DNA of 7,678 bases. Source: an uncultured Lachnospiraceae bacterium (lineage in GTDB: Bacteria > Bacillota > Clostridia > Lachnospirales > Lachnospiraceae). Below the pieces are notes generated by a model. The model worked only from the letters and a program-made list of their open reading frames with translations. It did not search any database and was not told the DNA's origin. The position numbers were made by a program, and so were the translations under genes. Location of the stretch: positions 1 through 7,678 of the forward strand of contig CAJUCK010000037.1 in assembly GCA_910585395.1 (NCBI GenBank), in the 5' to 3' direction. Positions 1 through 6,600 of this stretch are shown here, piece by piece (position 1 is the stretch's first letter; the number at the start of each line of letters is the position of its first letter).

Positions 1-227
1 ATCCTCATCATCCAGCAGTTCTGCGTATGATTTCCATGGTGGTAAAAAATGCGCACAGTGCAGGGATCTGGGCAGGAATCTGCGGTGAACTTGGCGCAGA
101 CCAGGCTTTAACGCGGGAATTTCTTGCAATGGGTGTGGATGAATTGTCTGTTTCGCCAGGAAGCATACTTCCTCTTCGCAAGATTGTACTGGAGACAAAT
201 GTGGAAGAGTACAAGGCAGGAAAGTAA
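1..227 (+). CDS. ptsI: Phosphoenolpyruvate-protein phosphotransferase (PTS enzyme I), C-terminal fragment
   Basis: This is the last 75 or so codons of a gene that enters from the left edge; the reading frame is open from base 3 and stops with TAA at 225-227. Enzyme I takes phosphate from PEP and passes it to HPr, starting the sugar phosphotransferase cascade in the cytoplasm. The visible part opens with HPAVLR, typical of the C-terminal PEP-binding barrel. It then has ICGELGAD, containing the conserved cysteine (codon 81-83) that acts as acid/base in PEP chemistry, and MGVDELSVSPGSILPLRK, the usual closing block. The N-terminal phospho-histidine domain lies outside the window, so completeness cannot be judged. 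The ATG at 27 is an internal methionine, not a start. The stop codon directly abuts the start of the DeoR-type regulator, implying one transcript. A PEP-utilising paralogue is possible but less likely. Confidence 0.88.
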   Translation, partial: PHHPAVLRMISMVVKNAHSAGIWAGICGELGADQALTREFLAMGVDELSVSPGSILPLRKIVLETNVEEYKAGK

Positions 228-977
228 ATGTTAACAGAACAGAGACATGAACTGATTTTAAAGCTTTTAGAGGAAAATGGAAGCGTCACAGTAACAGAGA
301 TGAAGGAAATATTGGACACTTCAGAATCTACAGTGCGCCGGGATATCACGGCTCTTGACCGAGAGGGCAGGCTGGTAAAAGTATTTGGAGGCGCAGTTGC
401 GGCAGGAAAGAATACAGTGACAGCCCATGAGTATACAGTTGCCCAAAAGCTTACTCTAAACCAAAAAGAAAAAGAGAGAATTGCCAGATATGCGGCGTCT
501 CTGATAGAACCGGAAGATTTTATTTATCTTGATGCAGGCACAACCACAGGATATATGCTGGATTATATAGAAGAGAAAAGAGCTGTTTTTGTCACAAATG
601 CAGTTGCCCATGCCCAGCGCCTGGTATCTATGGGGATGAAAGTGCTGCTGGTGGGGGGCGAGCTCAAGGCGTCCACAGAGGCAGTGATCGGAAATCAGGC
701 AATGAGAATGATACAGGGATATCATTTTACGAAAGGTTTTTTTGGCACAAATGGAGTGGCAAAAAGAAGTGGATGTACAACGCCAGACGCCAATGAGGCG
801 ATGGTTAAACAGACGGCTATGGAACAGTGTAAAATCTGCTATGTACTCTGCGACTCGTCAAAATTTGATCAGATAAGCTCCGTGACATTTGCTTCATTTT
901 CTGATCCAGTGTTTCTCACAGAAAAAGTGATTCCTGGATATGAAGATTATGGGAATATACTGACAGCAATTGAATAG
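228..977 (+). CDS. DeoR/GlpR-family transcriptional regulator of sugar metabolism
   Basis: This is a 249-residue cytoplasmic repressor-type protein of the usual family length (about 250). Residues 1-56 form the DeoR winged helix-turn-helix: RHELILKLLEENGSVTV, then the recognition helix SESTVRRDI (about 32-40), then the closing KVFGGAV. The rest is the sugar-phosphate sensor domain, with the family marks LDAGTTT (101-107), VTNAVAHA (122-129), VGGELK (142-147), FFGTNGV (171-177), TTPDANEAMVKQTAM (184-198) and DSSKF (209-213). Family members typically bind a phosphorylated sugar and control nearby sugar-use operons. The ATG follows the ptsI stop directly (TAAATG) with AGGA at 218-221 as a modest ribosome binding site, so translational coupling is likely. 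Placement after ptsI suggests control of a PTS sugar such as fructose, but the target genes lie outside the window, so no symbol is given. A strong terminator follows. Confidence 0.92.
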   Translation: MLTEQRHELILKLLEENGSVTVTEMKEILDTSESTVRRDITALDREGRLVKVFGGAVAAGKNTVTAHEYTVAQKLTLNQKEKERIARYAASLIEPEDFIYLDAGTTTGYMLDYIEEKRAVFVTNAVAHAQRLVSMGMKVLLVGGELKASTEAVIGNQAMRMIQGYHFTKGFFGTNGVAKRSGCTTPDANEAMVKQTAMEQCKICYVLCDSSKFDQISSVTFASFSDPVFLTEKVIPGYEDYGNILTAIE

Positions 978-983
978 CGGCAG

Positions 984-1018
984 AAAAGAGATAAGGTAAA
1001 GCCTTGTCTCTTTTTCTT
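984..1018 (+). terminator. Rho-independent terminator after the ptsI-DeoR unit
   Basis: A 10-bp stem pairs AGAGATAAGG (987-996) with CCTTGTCTCT (1002-1011), with one G-U wobble and a 5-nt loop. The arms can be lengthened by A-T pairs, because an A-run precedes the stem and TTTTCTTA follows it. It begins 7 nt after the DeoR stop codon and separates this unit from the deoD promoter. Confidence 0.88.
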
Positions 1019-1037
1019 ATCTTAATTGTGTATATTC

Positions 1038-1065
1038 TTGACATTGCGTACACCTTTGATATAAT
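1038..1065 (+). promoter_or_regulatory. Sigma-A promoter for deoD-GH5, consensus -35 and extended -10
   Basis: The -35 box TTGACA (1038-1043) and the -10 box TATAAT (1060-1065) are both perfect consensus with a 16-bp spacer. A TG one base upstream of the -10 (1057-1058) makes it an extended -10. Transcription should start near 1072, leaving a leader of about 128 nt before deoD. A promoter this close to consensus predicts strong basal expression unless repressed or attenuated. Confidence 0.9.
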
Positions 1066-1088
1066 GGAGGCATAGAAGAGCTGACAGA

Positions 1089-1140
1089 ATTGTTAGTAAA
1101 ACAATCCTTATAATATTCGTTAGATTTTGGCAATGAATAT
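1089..1140 (+). promoter_or_regulatory. Structured 5' leader of deoD with two tandem hairpins
   Basis: Two stems can form in the untranslated leader. The first pairs ATTGTT (1089-1094) with AACAAT (1100-1105) around a 5-nt loop. The second pairs ATATTCGTT (1113-1121) with AATGAATAT (1132-1140), nine pairs with one G-U wobble, around a 10-nt loop. Both sites contain GTTAG followed by CAAT (1092-1096 with 1102-1105; 1119-1123 with 1131-1134), 27 nt apart. The stems are A/T-rich and neither is followed by a T-tract, so they are not ordinary terminators. The function is unknown: a regulatory RNA, a protein-binding site or an mRNA-stabilising element are all possible. Confidence 0.4.
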
Positions 1141-1199
1141 GAGATTGAGATGTATCCGTAACCCCATAATAAAAACCGAAAGGAAAAGGAGGAAATTTT

Positions 1200-1913
1200 A
1201 TGGCAAATATACCAACACCTCATATTGAAGCAAAGGCAGGAGATTTTGCAAAAACAGTTTTGATGCCGGGAGACCCGCTGCGGGCAAAGTTCATCGCAGA
1301 GAATTATCTGGAGAATGTGCGCTGTGTAAATCAAGTACGGGGGATGCTTGCCTATACAGGAACTTATCAGGGAAAAGAAGTGTCTGTTATGGGTTCTGGC
1401 ATGGGAATGCCTTCGATTGGAATTTATTCTTATGAATTATTCCATTTTTATGATGTGGACCAGATTATCCGTATAGGATCAGCAGGCGCTATTCAGGACG
1501 ACGTGAATGTAATGGATATTGTGATTGGGATGGGGGCTTCTGTAGTTTCTAGCTTTCCAGACCAGTTTGGCTGTCCAGGCCATTTGGCGCCGCTTGCGGA
1601 TTATCATCTGCTGAGCACTGCCGTGGAATGCGCAAAGAGCCTTGGAGCAGAGACCAAAGTGGGAAATATCCTGTCAGAAGACGCCTTTTATTCAGAACGC
1701 TCTAAGGACTGTTTTAAGAAAATGGGAGTTCTGGCTGTGGAGATGGAGAGCGGCGCACTCTATTTAAATGCAGCAAGAGCAGGGAAAAAGGCGCTCTGTA
1801 TTTTGACGATTTCAGATCATCTTTACCGTTCAGAAGAATTGTCTTCCAAACAGCGGCAGGAGGGATTTGGAAAGATGATTGAAATTGCTCTGGAAACAGC
1901 AGTGAAAATTTAA
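1200..1913 (+). CDS. deoD: Purine nucleoside phosphorylase, DeoD type
   Basis: This 237-residue cytoplasmic enzyme cleaves purine (deoxy)nucleosides with phosphate to give the free base and (deoxy)ribose-1-phosphate, feeding purine salvage and pentose catabolism. It matches the hexameric bacterial NP-I/DeoD type over its whole length (E. coli DeoD has 239 residues). Visible active-site features are the N-terminal TPH (His8), the phosphate loop MPGDPLRAK (Arg28), Arg47 in VRGML, RIGSAGAI with Arg91 and Ser94, the nucleoside-binding VEMES (180-184, Glu181 to Glu183), and the catalytic SDH with Asp206. Arg219 in KQRQEGF occupies the position of the arginine that assists Asp in E. coli. The start is set by AAGGAGG at 1186-1192, 7 nt upstream. 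It is the first gene after a strong promoter and leader, with the GH5 gene 26 nt downstream. No key residue is missing. Confidence 0.96.
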   Translation: MANIPTPHIEAKAGDFAKTVLMPGDPLRAKFIAENYLENVRCVNQVRGMLAYTGTYQGKEVSVMGSGMGMPSIGIYSYELFHFYDVDQIIRIGSAGAIQDDVNVMDIVIGMGASVVSSFPDQFGCPGHLAPLADYHLLSTAVECAKSLGAETKVGNILSEDAFYSERSKDCFKKMGVLAVEMESGALYLNAARAGKKALCILTISDHLYRSEELSSKQRQEGFGKMIEIALETAVKI

Positions 1914-1939
1914 CTGCATTTGGCAGATGGAGGAAGTAA

Positions 1940-2929
1940 ATGAAAAAAGTTGGAAAATGCAGATTTTTAAGTTTTCTTCTTGCCTTTGTGTTTGCAGCGT
2001 CTATAACATGTACGCCGGTTCACGCAGCTAAGCTCCCTGCGCTGAAAGTGAAGGGGACCCAGCTGGTGAATGCGAAAGGAAAGCCTGTCCAATTAAAAGG
2101 GGTTAGTACACATGGCTTGTCCTGGTTTCCTCAATATGTGAACCAGAAGGGGTTTACTTATATGAAAAAGAAATGGGGAATTAATGCGGTGCGCCTTGCC
2201 ATGTATACGGCAGAGTATAACGGCTACTGCACAGGAGATGCAGAGAATAGAAGGGCGCTGGAGAAGACCATTGATAAAGGTGTGAAATATGCTGCGAAGG
2301 CGGGACTATATGTAATTATAGACTGGCATATTTTAAGCGACGCCAGCCCTAAGATCTATGAGAAACAGGCGGTCTCATTCTTTAAGAAAATGGCTTCAAA
2401 ATATAAGAATTACACAAATGTGATTTACGAAATCTGTAATGAGCCAAATGGGGGAACATCCTGGGGCGATATCAAAAGCTATGCCAGGAAAGTGGTAAAG
2501 GCAATTCGCTCTAAGGATAAGAAGGCAGTAATTCTTATTGGAACACCTACCTGGTCTCAGGATGTAGATCTCGTGGCAGAAAGCCCCTTAAAAGGATATA
2601 AAAATCTTATGTACAGCCTTCATTTTTATGCAGGAACTCATGGAGAATATTTACGTCAGAAGGCTCAGACTGCCCTGGATAAAGGACTGCCTTTATTTGT
2701 CTCAGAGTTTGGCATTTCAGATGCATCTGGGAATGGCAGTTTAAACAGGCAAGAGGGCAGCAGATGGATGAAATTTTTGAAAAAGAATAAAATCAGCTAT
2801 ATGGGCTGGAGTTTGTCAAATAAAGAGGAAAGTTCTGCCCTATTGAGGTCTTCCAGTAAGAAGATTACGGGCTGGAAAAACGGAGACCTGACGCCCTGGG
2901 GAAAATGGCTGGTGAAACAATTTAAGTAG
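1940..2929 (+). CDS. Secreted GH5 endo-beta-1,4-glucanase (cellulase), subfamily 2-like
   Basis: This 329-residue exported enzyme probably cuts internal beta-1,4-glucan bonds in cellulose-type polymers. Residues 1-29 form a signal peptide: basic start, hydrophobic core about 9-22, and VHA before the likely cleavage at 29/30. A single catalytic domain follows and closely resembles Bacillus Cel5A-type enzymes: HGLSWFPQYVN (59-69), Arg85, IIDWHILSD (126-134, His130), IYEICNEPNG with acid/base Glu168, TWSQDVD (204-210), LHFYAGTHGEYLR with His228 and Tyr230, FVSEFG with nucleophile Glu256, and Trp290 in MGWSLSNKEESSA. No carbohydrate-binding module, dockerin, sortase motif or membrane anchor is visible. 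The protein is strikingly basic: by my count 44 Lys and 10 Arg against 23 Asp plus Glu. GGAGG at 1929-1933 lies 6 nt before the ATG. With deoD 26 nt upstream and no terminator between, it is probably co-transcribed. Substrate could also be lichenan or xyloglucan. Confidence 0.94.
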   Translation: MKKVGKCRFLSFLLAFVFAASITCTPVHAAKLPALKVKGTQLVNAKGKPVQLKGVSTHGLSWFPQYVNQKGFTYMKKKWGINAVRLAMYTAEYNGYCTGDAENRRALEKTIDKGVKYAAKAGLYVIIDWHILSDASPKIYEKQAVSFFKKMASKYKNYTNVIYEICNEPNGGTSWGDIKSYARKVVKAIRSKDKKAVILIGTPTWSQDVDLVAESPLKGYKNLMYSLHFYAGTHGEYLRQKAQTALDKGLPLFVSEFGISDASGNGSLNRQEGSRWMKFLKKNKISYMGWSLSNKEESSALLRSSSKKITGWKNGDLTPWGKWLVKQFK

Positions 2930-2941
2930 AATCAAAAGAAA

Positions 2942-2966
2942 AATCTGACAGACAGGTTGCTTTTTT
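2942..2966 (+). terminator. Probable rho-independent terminator after the GH5 gene
   Basis: AATCTG (2942-2947) pairs with CAGGTT (2953-2958), six pairs with one G-U wobble, around a 5-nt loop. The stem is followed by GC and then six T residues (2961-2966). It is short and A/T-rich, so some read-through into the small gene downstream is plausible. Confidence 0.55.
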
Positions 2967-3066
2967 GCTGGTATTGAAGTATATTATAAGTAAGAAATAA
3001 AGAATGTTCTGCATCTTTTCTCAAAGAAGCAGATTGCTGGCATACATAAGAAAGCAGGTGAAAGAT

Positions 3067-3357
3067 ATGAAGTATAAGAGAAATTCTTTTGAAGTGGAAG
3101 CAGAAGTATATGAAGTTGGAAAAGGAATGGAAGATGGATTTATGGCTTGGACTTCTGTTTTAACCACTGGATGGGTTCCTACAGATAAACTTCTGAAAAT
3201 AACCAGAAAAGACGGAACGGTGGTGTGTCCTTTTATCCAGAATCGCAGAGGATTGATTTTTCTGAGGGAAGGCGATTATATTATTACAGAGCCGGGGCAG
3301 GAGCGTCATGTGTGCGGAGCAGATAAATTTGCTGGCCGCTTTCTTCCGGTGGAATAA
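3067..3357 (+). CDS. Small protein of unknown function resembling a prophage-associated family
   Basis: This 96-residue soluble protein has no signal peptide or membrane segment. Its two ends resemble, from memory, a widespread small phage/prophage protein: an opening of the MKYRKKPVEVEA type (here MKYKRNSFEVEAEVY) and a closing GDYII-x(n)-E-x(2-3)-C-x(3)-F block (here GDYIITEPGQERHVCGADKF, 69-88). In those relatives the last part usually reads PCKPDIFEKTYE. The role of that family is unknown to me, and the match has not been tested by a search. I chose ATG 3067 because AGGTGAAAG (3056-3064) sits just upstream. The in-frame ATG at 3004 would add 21 residues but has no ribosome binding site. 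No other phage genes are near, so it may be a remnant or a domesticated gene. No strong promoter precedes it; a 13-bp terminator follows. Confidence 0.7.
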   Translation: MKYKRNSFEVEAEVYEVGKGMEDGFMAWTSVLTTGWVPTDKLLKITRKDGTVVCPFIQNRRGLIFLREGDYIITEPGQERHVCGADKFAGRFLPVE

Positions 3358-3419
3358 GTAATTAGTTCAATAACTATAATACAAAGTTTGGAATAGATGT
3401 GAACTGTTATAAATGAGAG

Positions 3420-3465
3420 CTGCTAACATATGGTGATAGCATATGTTAGCAGTTTTGTTTTTCTT
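3420..3465 (+). terminator. Strong rho-independent terminator with perfect 13-bp stem
   Basis: CTGCTAACATATG (3420-3432) pairs perfectly with CATATGTTAGCAG (3440-3452) around the 7-nt loop GTGATAG, and TTTTGTTTTTCTT follows (3453-3465). There is no matching A-rich flank upstream, so it acts on the + strand only. It isolates addAB from the small gene. Confidence 0.93.
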
Positions 3466-3473
3466 CTGAAATT

Positions 3474-3538
3474 CAGGAAAAATCTGTTGCGTTAAAGTGT
3501 GAAAACATCCTCCCCTAGAAGAATCATAATTTTTCCTG
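3474..3538. repeat. 10-bp inverted repeat upstream of the addB promoter
   Basis: CAGGAAAAAT (3474-3483) recurs as its exact reverse complement ATTTTTCCTG (3529-3538), separated by 45 bases. The outer boundaries show no target-site duplication that I can see, and no gene lies between. It lies upstream of the -35 box at 3576, so if it acts at all it would be at DNA level, as a regulator site or a decayed miniature element. Confidence 0.4.
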
Positions 3539-3575
3539 TCTGCAGATAGACGAGGGCTCAAATAGGAATTTAATA

Positions 3576-3604
3576 TTGAGAATATTCAAGCAAAAGCATA
3601 TAAT
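3576..3604 (+). promoter_or_regulatory. Sigma-A promoter for addBA
   Basis: TTGAGA (3576-3581), one mismatch from the -35 consensus, and TATAAT (3599-3604) are separated by an optimal 17-bp spacer. Transcription should start near 3611, about 56 nt before the addB start. I see no LexA-like GAAC-N4-GTTC box overlapping it, so constitutive expression is likely. Confidence 0.85.
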
Positions 3605-3656
3605 AAAAGTCTGGAATTTACAGTGATCAGGACTTGCTGAGATAAGCGCACAGAAT

Positions 3657-3661
3657 GGAGG
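3657..3661 (+). promoter_or_regulatory. Ribosome binding site that decides the addB start
   Basis: GGAGG lies 5 nt before ATG 3667. The in-frame ATG at 3655 overlaps this site and has no binding site of its own, so 3667 is preferred. The resulting N-terminus MSLQLIFGGSGSGKS is also typical of AddB. Confidence 0.85.
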
Positions 3662-3666
3662 AAACC

Positions 3667-6600
3667 ATGTCATTACAGTTAATTTTCGGAGGTTCCGGCA
3701 GCGGGAAATCTGATTATGTATACAAAAGAATATTAGAACAGTCGAAGAAAGAGCCAGACTGTACCTTTTTTGTTCTGGTGCCAGAACAGTTTACCATGCA
3801 GACGCAGAGGGAACTAGTGGCCAGGCAGAAAAACCACAGTATTATGAATGTAGATGTGGTTAGTTTTAACCGTCTTGCATGCCGCATTTTTGACGAGCTT
3901 GGCATGGGAAATCTCAATATCTTAGAAGAGACAGGAAAGAATCTGGTGCTGCGCCGGGTGGCAGAAGAGCAGCAGGACAATTTGAAACTGCTCAAAGCAA
4001 GCATGAAAAAGACGGGGTATATTACTGAGATGAAGTCCATTATTTCTGAGCTGACTCAATACCGAATTGCGCCGGAAAAACTGGATGTGCTGATTAGACA
4101 AAAGAAGCATCTGCCTGCCTTTCGCTATAAAATGCAGGATATTCAAACGATGTACCAAGGATTTGTGGACTATCTTTTGGGTAAATTTATAACCGCGGAA
4201 GAGCTGCTGGAAGTATTTGCCCAGGAGGCGGAACGGTCAGAAATTCTTCGTAATTCTGTGATTGTCCTGGATGGATTTACTGGGTTTACCCCAGTACAGT
4301 ATTATCTCCTGGAACGGCTTTTGAAACTGACACGGGAAATATTGGTTACAGTGACCTTAGATCAGAGGGAGGACCCTTATCATGACAGAGGCATTCAGGA
4401 TTTGTTTTATATGAGCAAAAAAACAGTGGAAATGCTGGCCAAACTTGCCGTAAATCAGCACGTAGGTATTCAGGAGCCAATCTGGATCTGCCATAGTGAA
4501 AAAAGCCGCTTTGCCAGCTCACCATCTCTGCTGTGGCTGGAACAAAATCTCTTTCGGACGAATCCGCAAATTTGCTGTCTTTCCCAGTCAGATAAGGAAC
4601 AAGATATTTTTTTGTATTCGCTGGCCAATCCCAGGCAGGAGCTGGAGTTTGTGGGAGGAAAGATAACGGAACTGGTGAGAGACAGAGGTTATCGTTATAA
4701 AGATATTGCCATTGTCTGCGGAGATGTGGAGATGTATGGAAATTATGCAGAAGAGATATTCGGCACTTATGAAATTCCGCTATTTTTGGATACCAGGAAG
4801 GATATTTTGTTTCATCCGATGACGGAATTTTTAAGAGGAGTTCTGTTGATTGTGGAACAGGATTTTTCTTATGAATCGGTGCTGGGATATCTGCGCTGCG
4901 GATTGTCTGGTTTTTCTATGGAAGAAATAGATTTGCTGGAAAATTATGTGCTCGCAGAAAATATCAGGGGTTTTCGAAAATGGCAGAATAAATGGGTGCG
5001 CCGGGGCAGTGTGGCTCATCAGGAAGAGCTGGATGAGATAAACGGGCTGCGGGAGCGGTTTGTGCAGCAGTTTACGCCGCTGAGAGAAATATTCAGAGGC
5101 AAAGGCCGTACGGTGCTGGAGGAATCCAGAGTCATGTATGAGCTGATTTTTTCTCTGGATGTGGAGGCGAAGCTTAAGGAGTATGAAGAAGAGTTTCAAA
5201 AGCAAGGAGAAGGGGCTCTTGCCAGGGAATATGCACAGATTTATAAGACAGTGATGGATCTGCTGGATAAGATGGTAGAACTTTTGGGAGAAGAACAGAT
5301 GCGTGTCAGAGAATACCGGGAGATTCTGGAGGCAGGAATGGAAGCAGCAGCAATTGGAATCATTCCTCCAGGATATGACCGGGTGGTGTTTGGGGATATT
5401 GAGAGAAGCCGCCTGTCTCATATTAAAGTGCTTTTTTTCATTGGAGTCAACGACGGGTTGATTCCCAAGGCGGTGGAGCATGGAGGGATTATTTCACAGG
5501 CAGACCGGGAATTATTTGCAGCCAATGAGATGGAGCTTTCGCCCACAGACCGGGAACGGAGTTTTATCCAAAAGTTTTATCTCTACCTTAATCTTACTAA
5601 GCCGTCAGAAAGACTGTATATCACCTGGTTTCGGGTGAACCAGGAGGGAAAAGAGAGCCGGAAATCTTATCTGGTGGGGACAATTCAGAAAATGTTTCCA
5701 GCCTTTGTTCCTGTAAGGGTGGAAGAACTGTCAGGATTTGAACAGATTATAACGCCTAAGAGCAGCCAAAGATTTCTGGTGGAAGGGCTGAAAAGAGCCA
5801 AAAAAGGAGAGATGTCTTTACAATGGATGGGATTGTATCACTGGTATGAAAAACAGCCTGGGTACAGAGAACAGATTCTTCCATTTCTGGAGGCGGCATT
5901 TTACCAGTATCAGAAGCAGAATATGGGAAAACAGGTAACCCGAGAACTGTATGGAAGTGTATTGGAAAACAGTGTTACCCGTCTGGAACAGTTCAGCGCC
6001 TGTGCCTGCAGTCATTTTCTGGAGTATGGTCTGAAACTTAAGGAGCGCAGTCTGGGAGAATTTGCTCCAGTGGATATGGGGACCATGTTTCATCAGGTTC
6101 TGGAGCGTTATGCCCATGCTATGGAGCGGGCAGGTTACCATTGGTTTGATGTGCCAAAGGAAGAACAGGAGAAGCTGATCGAGCAGGCAGTAGAGGAAAC
6201 CTTAGGCGCTGGTTTTGACAGTCTGCTGTTACAGGAGGCAAGAACGGCGTATCTGGTAGAGCGGATGAAGCGTATTTTGAAACGGACGGTGGAGACCATT
6301 GCAGAGCAGATAAAGACCAGTCACTTTTCCCCAGAGGGCTATGAAATTTCCTTTTCTTTTGTGGAAAATTTGGAGTCAGTGAACTTTGTTTTAAGTGATC
6401 AGGAGAAAATGCGGCTCCGGGGCAGAATTGACCGTATTGACACCCGTAAAACGGAGGACGCTGTTTATGTAAAGGTAGTGGATTATAAATCTGGCAGCCG
6501 GGATTTTCAACTGTTGTCCCTCTATCATGGTCTGCAGCTTCAGCTTGTGGTATATTTAAATTCCGCAATGGAACTCCTTCAGAAAAAATATCCAGATAAA

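Larger units (their letters stand above)
3358..3666 (+). other. Gene-free region between the small gene and addB
   Basis: About 309 bases without a convincing gene on either strand. It holds the strong terminator at 3420-3465, a short dyad CTGAA-A-TTCAG at 3466-3476, the inverted repeat with arms at 3474-3483 and 3529-3538, the addB promoter at 3576-3604 and a short leader of roughly 55 nt. A minus-strand open frame across 3367-3561 reads through the terminator hairpin, has no family resemblance, and is not believed. Confidence 0.8.

Noticed and set aside
1105..1170. Purine riboswitch ahead of deoD
   Set aside because: Fragments similar to its loop sequences occur (GATTTTGG, CCGTAA), but the conserved joining segment of the TTTCTACC kind is missing, no stable third stem forms around CCGTAA, and the closing stem is only about 4 bp.
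1940..2029. Lipoprotein signal at Cys24 of the GH5 enzyme
   Set aside because: The preceding residues are S-I-T, not a lipobox, which needs Gly, Ala or Ser just before Cys. VHA at 27-29 gives a standard signal peptidase I site.
2965..3003. Promoter for the small gene at 3067
   Set aside because: TTGCTG with TATAAG has only a 14-bp spacer, and TTGAAG with TAAAGA is weak with an 18-bp spacer. Neither is convincing; read-through of the modest GH5 terminator is as likely.
3004..3066. Longer start for the small gene at ATG 3004
   Set aside because: No ribosome binding site precedes it, and the added 21 residues have no counterpart in the MKYRKKP-type N-terminus, which begins at 3067.
3388..3413. 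Extended -10 (TGTTATAAA) with TTGGAA as a promoter before the 3420 terminator
   Set aside because: The spacer is only 14 bp, and a transcript starting there would consist of little but the terminator hairpin.
4831..5481. Minus-strand open frame of 216 codons inside addB
   Set aside because: It lies wholly within a well-supported coding gene, has no family motif, and is rich in His, Gln and Phe as expected from the complement of coding sequence.
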